DNA of 59,124 nt from Symploca sp. SIO2C1 (GCA_010692635.1 JAAHGL010000020.1:14751-73874); one strand, 5' to 3'; counted from the first letter of the stretch, positions 34,042 to 44,109 are shown. Notes: generated by a model from the letters alone, not told the origin. Numbers and translations are program-made.

Positions 34042-36346
34042 TAGTACTTATTGTCTGTTTAGATTTTTTGGAGGATATAAATTAGACGAAGTTAATAAGG
34101 ATTATATTCAATACAAACAATCAATTGATTTATTGCAACAAAAATACTCTTCTCTATATATAGAAATTTGTTATAAAATTATTATTTATTTAATTAGCGA
34201 AAGAAAAAATAAAACTGATAACAGATATTTTATTTGTGACAACAAAGAACAGGAAAAACAGTATTTTGAATATTTGCAAGAAAATCAAAACGAATGGTTA
34301 TTATTTATTGCTTACTTCTCCAAGAATTTATTAAATTATTTATTTAAAAATTATGAACAAGCTTATTTTGATTCTATTGAAGCTCAAAAATATATCAACT
34401 CTTGCAAAGTTCACTTACCTGCATCACAATATCTTTTTTATGCTACTCTTACTTTAATTGCTAATTATAAAAATTCCAAATTTGAAGATATAAAGCTAGT
34501 TGAATCAATAAACGACAATCTGACAACTTTAAAGTTATGGGCTAGTCATTGCCCAGAAAATTTTCAACACAAATATGATTTAGTAGAAGCGGAAAAAACA
34601 CGAATTTTAGGGCAACATTGGCAAGCAGAAGAATTTTACGAAAAAGCGATTCAAGGTGCCAAAAAATATGAATTTCTTCATGAAGAAGCCTTAGCTTATG
34701 AACGAGCCTCTGAATTTTACCTTGCCCTGGGAAGAGAAGAGATTGGTCAATTTTACCTGAGAAATGCCCATCATTGTTACACTCGTTGGGGAGCCAAGGC
34801 TAAAGTCCAACAGCTAGAAGAGGAATATCCCCAGTATTTTGTGGGAGTAACCAATCAAGGCAAATCTAAAGGTTTGAGTACAACCATATCTACCACTGGT
34901 AATGATGGCACTATTCTTGACTTAAATACTGTACTGAAAGCCTCTCAAGCAATTTCTGGCGAAATCAAGCAGGAAAATCTCTTACAAAATTTAATGAAAA
35001 TTGTGATCGAAAATGCCGGGGCGCAAACAGGATTTTTGCTTCTCAACCGTCAAGGTAAGTGGGTTATCGAGGCTCAAGGAACAGTAGATAGTAACCAAGT
35101 GACTGTTTTGCAGTCAATTCCCATAGAATCTGTAAACCCTGATAACTCAACTCCCATCTTACCGACTACAATTATCAATTATGTAGCTCGCACCAAAGAA
35201 AATATTGTTCTTAACGATGCAGCTCAGGAAGGACAATTTACTAATGACCCTTATATTATTACTACACAAAGCAAATCAATTCTTTGTACCCCTTTACTTA
35301 ATCAAGGTCAACTTCGAGGAATTGTTTACTTGGAAAATGATTTAACCACAGATGCCTTTACCTCAGAACGAGTCGAGCTATTAAATATCTTATCTTCTCA
35401 AGCTGCCATCTCCATTGAAAATGCCCGTCTCTACGAACAATTAGAAGATTATAGCCATACCCTAGAAATCAAAGTAGACGAGCGAACCCAGGAACTACAA
35501 GAGAAAAATACAACCCTTGGGGCTACCCTACAAAAACTTAAAGCAACCCAAGATCAAATTATCGCCCAAGAGAAATTAGCTTCTTTAGGAGCTTTGACAG
35601 CAGGTGTGGCTCATGAAATCAAAAATCCCCTCAATTTTGTCAATAACTTTGCTGAGCTTGCTGTTGAGTTAACTGAAGAACTGCTCGAAGAAATCGAAAC
35701 CCAAAAAGACCGATTAGATTCAGACACGATCGAATACATCGAAGAGATTTTACAAGATCTAGGACAAAACGTCGAGAAGATTAATCATCATGGCAAACGA
35801 GCTGACAATATAGTCAAGGGAATGCTGATGCATTCGAGAGCAACAAGCGGAGAGAGAACCCTAACTGACATCAACTCCCTGCTAGCCGAATATGTCAATT
35901 TGGCCTTTCACGGGATGCGAGCCAAAGACTCCGGGTTCAGCATTGCCATAGAAACTGACTATGACGATTCCCTCGAGAAGATCAATATCGTCCCACAAGA
36001 TATTAGCCGAGTCTTTCTTAATGTAGCTAACAATGCTTGCTATGCAGCTTATGAAAAGAAAAAAGCAGTAGGTCAGGAATTTATACCGACAATGCAGGTT
36101 AGCACGAAAAACCTGGGTAATCAATTAGAAATCCGTATCCGAGATAACGGCAATGGCATACCACCTGAAGTCCTCGACAAGATTTTCAATCCCTTTTTTA
36201 CGACTAAGCCAACTGGTCAAGGAACAGGATTAGGTTTATCTATTAGTCACGATATTATTGTACAAGGGCATCAAGGTCAGCTCCAAGTAGAAACTGAAGA
36301 AGGTAATTATACCGAGTTTATAATCACTTTACCTCAAGAAGTATGA
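34042..36346 (+). pseudogene. Sensor histidine kinase lacking its N-terminal domains
   Basis: The open frame formally starts at 33896, but its first 49 codons are IS remnant and adapter. The authentic part begins near STYCLFRFFGGYKLDEVNKD, which matches the middle of large cyanobacterial Ser/Thr-kinase/AAA/GAF/histidine-kinase hybrids. It then has a helical-repeat region, a GAF domain (TGFLLLNRQGKWVIEAQGTV), a coiled coil, HisKA (HEIKNPLNFVNNF, His codon 35612-35614) and HATPase (DNGNGIPPE, GTGLGLSIS). The missing kinase/ATPase half may be real loss or an assembly break at the adapter. A response regulator follows. Confidence 0.8.
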
Positions 36347-36385
36347 ATTGATAATGGATAATTGATAATGGATAATTGATAATTG
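36346..36385. repeat. ATAATTG/ATAATGG repeat array
   Basis: Alternating GATAATG and GATAATT units fill the gap between the kinase stop and the response-regulator gene. A related AATTATC array is at 52745-52785. Confidence 0.8.
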
Positions 36386-36397
36386 AGGAGTGAAGCC

Positions 36398-36766
36398 ATG
36401 AGAATAATGGTGGTGGACGATGAAGAAGATGTCCAATGGTTGTACAGGCAAAAATTTAGAAAAGAGCTGAGGAAAGGCAAGATTGAAATGTATTTTGCTC
36501 TTTCAGGTAAGGACGCACTAGAATACCTAGAGGCTCAAGGAGCAGATGAAATGCTCCTGATTCTCTCCGATATTAATATGCCAGGGATGAACGGGCTAGA
36601 ACTGCTCAAAATCATCAAAGACAACTATCCACACATCAAAGTATTTATGATTACCGCTTATGGGGATGAAGAAAATTACCGATTAGCAATGGAATATGGG
36701 GCAGACGACTATCTGCACAAACCAGTAGAATTTGAGATACTCAAAGAAAAAATCTTGGATTGTTAA
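36398..36766 (+). CDS. Single-domain response regulator
   Basis: 122 aa from the ATG at 36398, with GAGGAG at 36385-36390 as ribosome site. It is a receiver domain only: IMVVDDEEDVQWLYR (acidic pocket), ILSDINMPGMNGLELL (phospho-acceptor Asp in LSDIN), FMITAYGD (Thr) and YLHKPVEF (Lys). Having no output domain, it would pass on the signal by protein contact. It lies 51 bp after the hybrid histidine kinase and is probably its partner. Confidence 0.93.
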   Translation: MRIMVVDDEEDVQWLYRQKFRKELRKGKIEMYFALSGKDALEYLEAQGADEMLLILSDINMPGMNGLELLKIIKDNYPHIKVFMITAYGDEENYRLAMEYGADDYLHKPVEFEILKEKILDC

Positions 36767-36787
36767 GATTTAAGATTTACTCTCTTC

Positions 36788-36828
36788 TTCTTTTCTTCCT
36801 TTGTGTCCTTCGTGTCTTTGTGGTTCAT
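36788..36828. repeat. 40-bp dispersed repeat, copy 1 of 3
   Basis: TTCCTTTGTGTCCTTCGTGT, then CTTTGTGGTTCATTCAAT. Near-identical copies are at 43988-44027 and 54403-54442, all in gene-free spacers. Confidence 0.75.
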
Positions 36829-36899
36829 TCAATTGTTTCGCCTGAAGGTAATAGAGACATGCTCATCAAAGGCTCAAGCTGTTAGCACGTCTCTACTAC

Positions 36900-37502
36900 T
36901 TAACGTAAAAAGCTACTAATCAACCAGAAAATAACAAATGTCGCTACTGTGGCAAATTTCAATGGATCTAGACCACCGAGATTTGTCCCCAGTAAACTAC
37001 CTAGTCCTACACCTATCAGTAAACCTGCCAGGGTTAATAGTATAGAGCGACCAAATTTTTGTTCTTTGCGATTGAGAAAGTAAATATTGCAGCCAAAACC
37101 CAATGCCAAAGCCAATGGCAGAATTGAATCTTGATTGTTAAGAAAACTTAAGAGGCTCAGGCTCGAAAAAGTAACAGCAGGCCACAGAATATCTCCAGTT
37201 GACGGGTTATCTAAAAATCTCTCGAGCCAAGCAGGAGAGCGATTGATTGGAGTTTGGGGAAAGCTAGGGGGTGCTTGAGACAATTTTTCTGGAAAACGAA
37301 TGCGCTCCGGAACTTTAATTTTGCCTTCTTGGCGCATTCTGAGACGATCCATAATAATCGCATCGTAGGCAGCCTCTACAGTCTCCACCAGCTTCTGGTT
37401 GTCCTGATGCTGTTGCATTAGGCGTCCTTTCGCGTCCTGGATTTCCTCAAAAGACGCATCTTCAGTGACCCCAAGTTTTTCGTAGGGATTTTGATCACTC
37501 AT
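36900..37502 (-). CDS. CPP1-like (DUF3353) membrane protein
   Basis: 200 aa. The J-like N-terminus NPYEKLGVTEDASFEEIQDA, then TVEAAYDAIIMDRLRMRQEG, is characteristic. It lacks the HPD of true DnaJ. Three or four membrane spans follow from about residue 110 to the end. Plant CPP1 is a chaperone of protochlorophyllide oxidoreductase in the thylakoid or envelope membrane; cyanobacterial homologues are presumed to act likewise. It stands alone; the long minus frame upstream (37495-37761) is not convincing. Confidence 0.88.
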   Translation of the reverse strand: MSDQNPYEKLGVTEDASFEEIQDAKGRLMQQHQDNQKLVETVEAAYDAIIMDRLRMRQEGKIKVPERIRFPEKLSQAPPSFPQTPINRSPAWLERFLDNPSTGDILWPAVTFSSLSLLSFLNNQDSILPLALALGFGCNIYFLNRKEQKFGRSILLTLAGLLIGVGLGSLLGTNLGGLDPLKFATVATFVIFWLISSFLR

Positions 37503-37992
37503 TCAAAACCTCCGAGACATCCCTTCTTGTCACGCCTGATGGCAGCGACTCTACATTTGTTACTATGTTAGACATCAGTAAGGCTAAACGGAAACTCCTA
37601 TTACTGATAGAACTAAAGTCTTGAGCAAGTATTATGCCAAAGCCTCTACAAGCTAGTTTAGCCTGCTTCCTAAATACCAGGGGTCTGAATAGCCATGAAA
37701 CCAAAGAACAAACCCTAGTAAACCAACACTTGTGCAGAAATATCTGGTGTTTTACGAACAATCTAGAAGAGGCTCCGGAACACTATCGATTTACTTGGTA
37801 GGTCAATATATATACCTAAGTAAGGTGAGCTGCGCTTACCATAGTTAAGATGCACTTGTCTTAAGTACTTAACTACCTGAGACAGGTAGGTTTGGGGTAA
37901 ATTGCTCAACTATCTGACTTGGGTATGATGTCAACAGCTATTGGCATCCCCCAATTCTACTACGATAATTGTCTAAAAGGCTTAATACACCA

Positions 37993-38769
37993 ATGGTGCA
38001 AAAAATACTGCATCTTGATCACAAATCAAGTTCTCCGTTGAAAGTTATGACCATAGCCTCCGCCAAGATTCTTGTTGTGGATGATGACCCCGCAATCCGC
38101 AATTTAATTCTGCGCTTTTTAAGCCAGAAGAACTATGAAATGGAGTCTGCTCATGATGGCAAGACAGCTTTAGCAATTTTTGAGCAATTCAATCCAGATC
38201 TAGTCATTCTGGATGTGAACCTACCTGATGCGATTGGCTACAACCTGTGTCGGGAAATGCAGAGCCGTACTGATGTCTTCGTGCTCTTTCTCACTAGTCG
38301 AGGGGACCCAATCGATAAAGTTAGAGGGTTTGAGCAGGGTGGTGACGACTACCTTACCAAACCATTCGATTTACAAGAACTAGAAAATCGAGTCGGGGCA
38401 ATTTTGAAGCGACGGCGTCTTGTCAATCCGACGGAACCAAAGCGCCTCGTCTTTGATAATCTAGTCATAGATCCAGAGCGACGGGAGGTAACCCTCCACG
38501 ATGAGAGTGTGCCTTTAACAGCTCTGGAATTTGATCTACTGCATTACCTAGCCTCTCATCCTGGTAGGGTACTGCGTCGAGCAGAGTTAATCCAAGAAGT
38601 CTGGGAATATGACTATGTCGGAGATCAACGGGTAGTTGATGTCCATATCGGTCAAATTCGCAAGAAAATTGAAATTAATTCTAGTGAGCCGTCATTAATT
38701 CATACGGTTCGCGGCGTTGGTTACAAGTTTGAGTCTTCTAGTGATAGCAAGAATGGACAGCCAAAATGA
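37993..38769 (+). CDS. OmpR/PhoB family response regulator
   Basis: 258 aa from the ATG at 37993; the ATG at 38047 would give 240 aa and is nearly as likely, since the receiver starts at ILVVDDDPAIRNLIL. Receiver residues are visible: DDD, phospho-Asp in LVILDVNLPD, LTSRG, and DDYLTKPFD. The winged-helix output domain follows (VPLTALEFDLLHYLASHPGR, then VDVHIGQIRKKIE and IHTVRGVGYKF). No kinase gene is adjacent. The region before it (37503-37992) has no recognised gene. Confidence 0.9.
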   Translation: MVQKILHLDHKSSSPLKVMTIASAKILVVDDDPAIRNLILRFLSQKNYEMESAHDGKTALAIFEQFNPDLVILDVNLPDAIGYNLCREMQSRTDVFVLFLTSRGDPIDKVRGFEQGGDDYLTKPFDLQELENRVGAILKRRRLVNPTEPKRLVFDNLVIDPERREVTLHDESVPLTALEFDLLHYLASHPGRVLRRAELIQEVWEYDYVGDQRVVDVHIGQIRKKIEINSSEPSLIHTVRGVGYKFESSSDSKNGQPK

Positions 38770-38910
38770 GTAAGTAACTCACTTCGAGTACTCGCTTGGT
38801 GTCAATTAGCAATTACTAGAGTAGACAAAGTACTTCGCTTTTTCTGTCAAATTCTCTGTATGCTGCGGCAGCAGATTGAACAGGGTGCTCCTACTACCCG
38901 ACTAACTAGA

Positions 38911-38976
38911 GCTTGCCTCATCGAGTCTATTGATTCGGGTTTTGAAGTAATGAGTAATGAGTAATGAGTAATGAGC
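38911..38976. repeat. Dispersed repeat with TAATGAG heptamers, copy 2
   Basis: Same core and heptamers as 31054-31130. The rest of 38770-39290 holds more short repeats (ATTAGCC heptamers at about 39117-39145) and no gene. Confidence 0.85.
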
Positions 38977-39292
38977 GTTAGAGGGACTTGCTCCCCAAAA
39001 AGAAGACATAAACTAGTCATATCAAGGAATTCAGCCATTCCTTTTCATTTTTAGTTTCTGAAGAGCCCCAAGGAGCGCTTCGCGCCCCCAATTGAATGGG
39101 AGAAACAATTATCTTCCATTAGCTATTAGCCATTAGCCATTAGCTTTGAGCCTGTTTCTCGAGAGTAATGAGTGAATTACTCCTCAATTAGCTCCCAGAT
39201 TTTTTCCATTGTGCAAGAGACTCTTGGGCAAAACTGAAGAAGACTGGTGTCCCAAACCTCAACTCTATAGCAACAAATCTTTGAATCAATCT

Positions 39293-39337
39293 GCAACTTT
39301 CTTGGAGCCTGTCTTGTGCGGGTTCCAAGAAAGTTGC
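39293..39337. terminator. Long-stem hairpin downstream of tatA
   Basis: GCAACTTTCTTGGA (39293-39306) pairs with TCCAAGAAAGTTGC (39324-39337), a perfect 14-bp stem with a 17-base loop. A third AACTTTCTTGA copy lies at 39350-39360. No long T-run follows on the tatA strand, so it may be an RNA-stabilising hairpin and not a terminator. Confidence 0.5.
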
Positions 39338-39347
39338 AATATTGCTG

Positions 39348-39635
39348 TTAACTTTCTTGAGCAGAAGTCGCATTGTGATTATTCGACTCAGCTGTGGTAA
39401 CTTCAGTTGTGTCAACTTCCTGGGATTCAGCTAGAGTTGGTGTCTTTACCGCTTCCTCTAGTTGTTGTGCTTCACGCTTAAACTCATTTTCAAAATCCCT
39501 AGAGGCTTCTTGAAAGCCTCTAATTGCCTTACCGAGACTTCGACCAATTTCTGGTAACTTCTTTGGTCCAAAGACTAATAGGGCAATGACCAAAATTAAT
39601 GCCATTTCCGGCAAGCCAATACCAAAAACGTTCAC
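39348..39635 (-). CDS. tatA: Twin-arginine translocase subunit TatA/E
   Basis: 95 aa. One membrane helix (GLPEMALILVIALLVFGPKK, with the conserved FGP hinge) is followed by the amphipathic helix KLPEIGRSLGKAIRGFQEAS and a variable acidic tail. It forms the protein-conducting part of the Tat system in plasma or thylakoid membrane. It follows psbH in the same direction after a terminator, the usual cyanobacterial neighbourhood. Confidence 0.95.
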   Translation of the reverse strand: MNVFGIGLPEMALILVIALLVFGPKKLPEIGRSLGKAIRGFQEASRDFENEFKREAQQLEEAVKTPTLAESQEVDTTEVTTAESNNHNATSAQES

Positions 39636-39686
39636 TTTTATTAACTCCTAGAATTTTGAGGTATCCAACTGGACTGTAACTGATGA

Positions 39687-39713
39687 TAAAAAAAAAAACC
39701 CGGATTGACCGGG
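39687..39713 (-). terminator. Rho-independent terminator after psbH
   Basis: On the minus strand CCCGG-TCAAT-CCGGG is followed by about twelve T residues, a textbook terminator 36 bp after the psbH stop. Confidence 0.93.
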
Positions 39714-39748
39714 AAGTTAAGCATTGAGCTATTGTCCAGGACACCTGA

Positions 39749-39952
39749 CTAACCGCCCAGGCTTCTCCAATCGACATTAACGCCATTAAGTATCAGCGAG
39801 GAGTTGTAAATTTGCAAAATAATCACTAAAAAGAGGAAAAATAACAGCATGAAGACTCCCATGAGTACTGTAGTTCCCCAGCCTGGAGCCACTTTGCCAT
39901 ACTCAGAGTTCAGCGGTTTGAGAACGTTTCCTAACCGTGTTTGGATTGCCAT
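39749..39952 (-). CDS. psbH: Photosystem II protein PsbH
   Basis: 67 aa. [20 protein letters not shown] and the single membrane span ([20 protein letters not shown]), ending in [12 protein letters not shown], are diagnostic. It is a small subunit of photosystem II in the thylakoid membrane, involved in the quinone-side stability of the reaction centre. It is divergent from psbN, as in most cyanobacteria. Confidence 0.98.
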   Translation of the reverse strand: MAIQTRLGNVLKPLNSEYGKVAPGWGTTVLMGVFMLLFFLFLVIILQIYNSSLILNGVNVDWRSLGG

Positions 39953-40035
39953 GGGTCACCTAATGATTAATGTTGATAGATATTTTGTAACGTTGCGTAA
40001 TATTATAGGACAAGATAACTCATAATGTTCTCAAC

Positions 40036-40167
40036 ATGGAACCTGCAATAGTTCTTATCATTTGTATCGCTGTTGTTGTACTCGCAATCACTGGTTTTTC
40101 CATCTACACTGCTTTTGGTCCACCTTCTGCGGAATTGACAGATCAGTTTGAAGAGCACGAAGACTAA
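40036..40167 (+). CDS. psbN: PsbN
   Basis: 43 aa, too short for most gene lists. MEPAIVLIICIAVVVLAITG begins it, then TAFGPPSAELTDQFEEHED; the N-terminal membrane span and the GPPS-x-x-L-x-D-P/Q-F-x-x-H-E-D end are characteristic. PsbN is needed for photosystem II assembly, although it is not a stable subunit. It is opposite psbH, with 83 bp between the two starts. Confidence 0.97.
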   Translation: MEPAIVLIICIAVVVLAITGFSIYTAFGPPSAELTDQFEEHED

Positions 40168-40273
40168 AGCATATTCAACCCGTCATCGTCAAACATCGGA
40201 GCTGGGGAAGTTGGGGGAGCTGAGGGAGATGGGAGAGGCAACTGAGAAATCCCCAATTAGCAATTAGCAATTC

Positions 40274-43200
40274 TCAATTCCCGCCTAATACCACAGCGAA
40301 ACTGGCGATTTTCCAAGGCGCAATCTTGAAAAATTGACCATTGTGAGACGTTTTAGGCAGATGTATCGGTGCTTCCAGCAAGTCAACTGGATGGGCTATA
40401 CTCAGTCCTAAATCACTCTCCAATGAAAAATCAGCTGAATTGCCGTGACTTTCATAACAGCGCAAAATCCATTGCTTGGAATCATCTTCCGATCGCTTGA
40501 AAGTTGTCAAAATCAGATTCTCGGCTGATAAATCCAATAATCGACCAAGAGGCGGTAAAGACCTATGACTATCTGAATTTAGAGGAGGAGACATCACCAA
40601 TTGAAGTGGTAAGTTCAACTCATAACCTCGCCTTACTGTACCAGCTGATTGCCAGCTGCCACTATGGGGATACAGAGCATAGGTAAAATGGTGGATACCT
40701 CTATCTGCTTCTGGATCCGGCCAACTGGGACTCCTGAGCAATGTGAGGCGTAATTGAGAAGACTGAGCATCATAGCCATATTTGGCATCGTTGAGCAAAC
40801 TAACACCGTATGTCTCATCACCAAGATCGGCCCAGCGTAGAGCACTTACTTCCCATTTTGCTTGCTCAAAACTAGTTTGAGGTTGGTTGGCAATAGCACT
40901 CCGCTCCACATTATTATCTCTCCGTCTGCTCCCCCTGCTCCCCAGCTCCCCCTGCTCCCCCTGCTTATTGGGTTGGGTGGAACGTTGAATTGCACCACAG
41001 GCAATCTCATAACTAGCATAGTTGGCTTTCAGATTTAGGGGGAAAGCTGCTTTGACTAAAACATGAGATTCCTGCCAATCTACAGTTGTCTCAATTTTGA
41101 GCAGAGGTGATTCAGCAGCAAGGATGTAGTCTTGGCAAAACTGAGATTTTCCCAACTGACGCACAACCCGCACACGACTACGCAGTACTCCTTGCTCTAT
41201 CCACTGGATAGTTTGTAGTTTAGTTGGCGGTAAAGGATATTGCTCATAATTAGGATCAATATTCCAAGCATCCCAATATTGACCCTTGTCTTGAAAAGCC
41301 TGTAGCTGATTGCCAGAACCACTAAGCACTTCTCGCTGCTGGATTTTATCGAAGACGCTGCTTAAGTCTCCTGTTTTGGGATCAACCACAACCCTCAGGA
41401 ATTGGTTTTCTAGTATAAAGTCTTTTGTTGTTTGTTGTTTGTTGTTTGTTGTTCGGGAATTGGGAATTGGGAATTGGGAATTGGGAATTGGGGATGGGTT
41501 AGTATAAATATCTCTCTTGTCTCCTTGTCCCTTTTGTATCCCTATCTCCGTGTCTCCGCGTCTCCGCGTCTCCGTGTCTCCGTGTCTCCGTGTCTCCCCA
41601 TCTCCCCATCTCCCCATCTCCCCATCCTCCTGACAGAGCCAAAAGACACGGTAACCTACAGAAGGAATATCCTTTGCTAAAAATAGTAGCTTCGATTCGT
41701 CAGTTTGCTGGGATGGTATCTTTTCTCCAGAAAAGTCATAAATTAACCAAAACTCCTCACCTGATTTAGGTAAAGGAACGGTAACTAATTCGGAGCGTTG
41801 CCAGTTTAGAGGGTTGAAGACAATAATCGGTTGCGCGTCTGATTGAGATGGTGACGGTAAAATGATTCGGGATGCGATCGCATTTAAAGACTCTTCCAAT
41901 ATTCCCCAGCCAACTTTCTCCACTTCTTGCCAAGCCTCGTTGGCATCTACAAAAACCTCTGGAATTGATGTTCCTGGTAAAATATCGTGAAATTGGTTAA
42001 AGAGCACCTTTTTCCAGCTATCTTCCAGCTGTTGCTGGGGGTAGCTTATGCCAGTGGTGATAGTTGCCACAGAGGCAAACAGTTCTGCTTGATAGAGTAA
42101 TCCTTCACAACGACGATTCCAGAACTTTTGGTCAGCATGAGTAGTGTAACAGCCCCGATGGAACTCTAGGTATAGTTCGTCATTCCAGATGGGATTTTTG
42201 TTTGGGAATTGGGAATTGGGAATTGGGAATTGGGAATTGGGAATTATTTCCTTGTCTACTTGTCTGCCTTTCTCCCTCTCTTCCCCAGCTCCCTCAGCTC
42301 CCTCAGCTCCCTCAGCTACCTCAGCTCCCCAACTCCCCAGCTCCCCAACTCCCCAACTCCCCAGCTCCCCTGCCAGCTGATTACTAATATGCTCCAAATA
42401 ACTCTGGGCGGTAGTAAATTCCAACTGGGGGAAGAATGGAGATTGCTGCCAACGTTGAGCTACCTCTAACATATCGCGAGTGGGACCACCCCCATGATCT
42501 CCTACACCGGGAAGCCAGAAAATGTCTTGTAGATTAGTCTCGGTTTCCCAGTCAACGGCATAGGAAGTCATGGTAATGGGATTAGTGTCCATGACGCCAG
42601 TAAGGTTGGGGGGAGACATCAAACTGAAGATTTGGCTACCATCAGGCGACTGCCACCAGAAAGCACCGTAGGGAAACTTATTGGTATCATTCCAGTGGAG
42701 CTTTTGGGTAACAAAGTAGTTAATGCCTCCCTGTTGCAAAATTTGCGGCAGCTGCCAAGGGAAACCAAAACTATCAGGAACCCAAGCTACTCTCGTCAAC
42801 TTACCAAATTTCTCCTGGATATAGCGCTGAGCGTAGAGAATTTGGCGAACAATTGATTCACCATCAACCAGGTTCAATTCTGGTTCTACCCACATCCCTC
42901 CTACCACTTCCCAACTACCCGCTGCTATTTTTTGTTGGATCTGGGTAAATAAATCAGGACGATGTTGTTCTATCCAGTCATAAATGGCTGGTGTGGAATG
43001 ACAAAATATTAAATTAGGAAACTCTTGTTGTAAGTTTAATACTGACTCAAAAGTGCGTACTGCTACTTCCCAGGTTTCACTCACTGACCATAACCAAGCC
43101 AAATCCAGGTGAGCATGTCCTAGTAAGTGGATACAGCGTTGTTTTGGTGAAAGAAGGGTATTTTCCCTAATCAGCGATTGGAGATGTTGGCGGCAGCTAG

Positions 43201-43834
43201 CAAGAGAAGAAGTAAATGCTGCTTGCTGAGATACAACATGCCAATCAATCTCAGTAACTGTTGCAGTAAGGGTAGCTAATTTTTCTGGTTCAAAGGCTGC
43301 TACATACTTCTGTAAAACTGCTAATTCATCGGCTACAAATCCTGGATCAATAGAGTTAGTTGATTCGTACCAGCAGCAAGAACCCATTAACCCACCAATA
43401 TCATGACCCGGACTCACCAACCGCAAGGCTACATTAAATTTTTCCTCAGTCACTACAGCTGGACTAAGAAGTATCCTCGCAGAAGAATCAAATAAATCTC
43501 CCTCCTGTAACAGTTTGCCATTGACAAAAATTTGGGCTAATTGAGCCCACCAAGTCAGCACTAGTCGTAAACTTAATCCTAGTAAAGGATAACCCTGTAA
43601 ATCATGAGGAATAACCAACTGTTGAGCCAACCAAATTACCTTTCCTCCTGCCGACCAAACAATGTATTCTTTTTCGTTTAATTCAGCAGTTTGCCAATTT
43701 TTCCACTGTTCAAACTCAGTGGCAACAGCTACGGGTAGGTCTTCAAGACAGTATCGCCAGTTATGCTGGACATTAATTTGAGTTAAGGCACGTAATCTTT
43801 TAATTGAGTTAGAGAGTGGTAAATAATCAGACAT
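40274..43834 (-). CDS. GH38 alpha-mannosidase with three in-frame repeat insertions
   Basis: 1186 aa, against about 1000-1050 expected. GH38 catalytic residues are visible: GHAHLDLAWLW (metal-binding His/Asp at 242/244), WVPDSFGF (nucleophile D354), GVGDHGGGPTRD (H447) and FNQFHDILPGTS (H616). The middle and C-terminal beta domains include NQLQAFQDKGQYWDAWNIDP. It releases alpha-mannose in the cytoplasm. Three stretches are translated repeat, at about 487-547 ([20 protein letters not shown]), 737-803 and 955-989. All keep frame and lie between conserved blocks. Whether the enzyme still folds is unknown. No sugar operon accompanies it. Confidence 0.9.
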   Translation of the reverse strand: MSDYLPLSNSIKRLRALTQINVQHNWRYCLEDLPVAVATEFEQWKNWQTAELNEKEYIVWSAGGKVIWLAQQLVIPHDLQGYPLLGLSLRLVLTWWAQLAQIFVNGKLLQEGDLFDSSARILLSPAVVTEEKFNVALRLVSPGHDIGGLMGSCCWYESTNSIDPGFVADELAVLQKYVAAFEPEKLATLTATVTEIDWHVVSQQAAFTSSLASCRQHLQSLIRENTLLSPKQRCIHLLGHAHLDLAWLWSVSETWEVAVRTFESVLNLQQEFPNLIFCHSTPAIYDWIEQHRPDLFTQIQQKIAAGSWEVVGGMWVEPELNLVDGESIVRQILYAQRYIQEKFGKLTRVAWVPDSFGFPWQLPQILQQGGINYFVTQKLHWNDTNKFPYGAFWWQSPDGSQIFSLMSPPNLTGVMDTNPITMTSYAVDWETETNLQDIFWLPGVGDHGGGPTRDMLEVAQRWQQSPFFPQLEFTTAQSYLEHISNQLAGELGSWGVGELGSWGAEVAEGAEGAEGAGEEREKGRQVDKEIIPNSQFPIPNSQFPNKNPIWNDELYLEFHRGCYTTHADQKFWNRRCEGLLYQAELFASVATITTGISYPQQQLEDSWKKVLFNQFHDILPGTSIPEVFVDANEAWQEVEKVGWGILEESLNAIASRIILPSPSQSDAQPIIVFNPLNWQRSELVTVPLPKSGEEFWLIYDFSGEKIPSQQTDESKLLFLAKDIPSVGYRVFWLCQEDGEMGRWGDGETRRHGDTETRRRGDTEIGIQKGQGDKRDIYTNPSPIPNSQFPIPNSRTTNNKQQTTKDFILENQFLRVVVDPKTGDLSSVFDKIQQREVLSGSGNQLQAFQDKGQYWDAWNIDPNYEQYPLPPTKLQTIQWIEQGVLRSRVRVVRQLGKSQFCQDYILAAESPLLKIETTVDWQESHVLVKAAFPLNLKANYASYEIACGAIQRSTQPNKQGEQGELGSRGSRRRDNNVERSAIANQPQTSFEQAKWEVSALRWADLGDETYGVSLLNDAKYGYDAQSSQLRLTLLRSPSWPDPEADRGIHHFTYALYPHSGSWQSAGTVRRGYELNLPLQLVMSPPLNSDSHRSLPPLGRLLDLSAENLILTTFKRSEDDSKQWILRCYESHGNSADFSLESDLGLSIAHPVDLLEAPIHLPKTSHNGQFFKIAPWKIASFAVVLGGN
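40868..40972. repeat. Repeat insertion 3 in the alpha-mannosidase
   Basis: CTCCCCCTGCTCCCC-type 8-9-bp units encode KQGEQGELGSRGSRRRDN on the minus strand. This is the shortest and most degenerate of the three insertions. Confidence 0.65.
41426..41626. repeat. Repeat insertion 2 in the alpha-mannosidase
   Basis: In plus orientation it holds TTTGTTG heptamers (41423-41453), GGGAATT heptamers (41455-41493), then ten 8-bp units CTCCGTGT/CTCCCCAT (about 41548-41630). Read on the minus strand it encodes GDGETRRHGDTETRRRGDTE, then [20 protein letters not shown]. The octamers give an 8-aa period and the heptamers a 7-aa period. Confidence 0.9.
42194..42376. repeat. Repeat insertion 1 in the alpha-mannosidase
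   Basis: GGGAATT heptamers (42204-42246), a unique-looking linker, and CAGCTCCCT/CAACTCCC units (42285-42370). The minus-strand translation is ELGSWGVGELGSWGAEVAEG, then [20 protein letters not shown]. The linker plus heptamers match the insertion at 45423-45600 closely. Confidence 0.9.
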
Positions 43835-43987
43835 AAATTAACGATACGTTCAATAGAGATAGATGCATATCTAAAGACTTATGTCAATACCTAAGTTCTA
43901 GATAAAATAAATCCACTTATCGTTTAAACTAGTTCCCAGTGCGAAACCTCAAACTTCAATTGTTTCGAGTACCGCACTAGGAACTCC

Positions 43988-44027
43988 TTCCTTTCTTCCT
44001 TTGTGTCCTCTGTGCCTTTGTGGTTCT
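43988..44027. repeat. 40-bp dispersed repeat, copy 2 of 3
   Basis: TTCCTTTCTTCCTTTGTGTC, then CTCTGTGCCTTTGTGGTTCT. Same family as 36788-36828. The rest of the 43835-44109 spacer holds nothing recognisable. Confidence 0.7.
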
Positions 44028-44109
44028 TTCAATATTCTTCTAATTCTCCTCCACCAATACACAACATTTTTGGCTTAAATTAGAATTATTATTGACTTTA
44101 ATTACTTAA

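Noticed and set aside
37495-37761. 88-codon minus-strand frame upstream of the CPP1-like gene
   Set aside because: Overlaps the real gene's start, poor composition, no recognisable motif.
42189-42469. Several plus-strand frames of 60-86 codons rich in GNWELGI
   Set aside because: They are translations of the GGGAATT arrays on the strand opposite the alpha-mannosidase; no independent start signal or non-repeat content.
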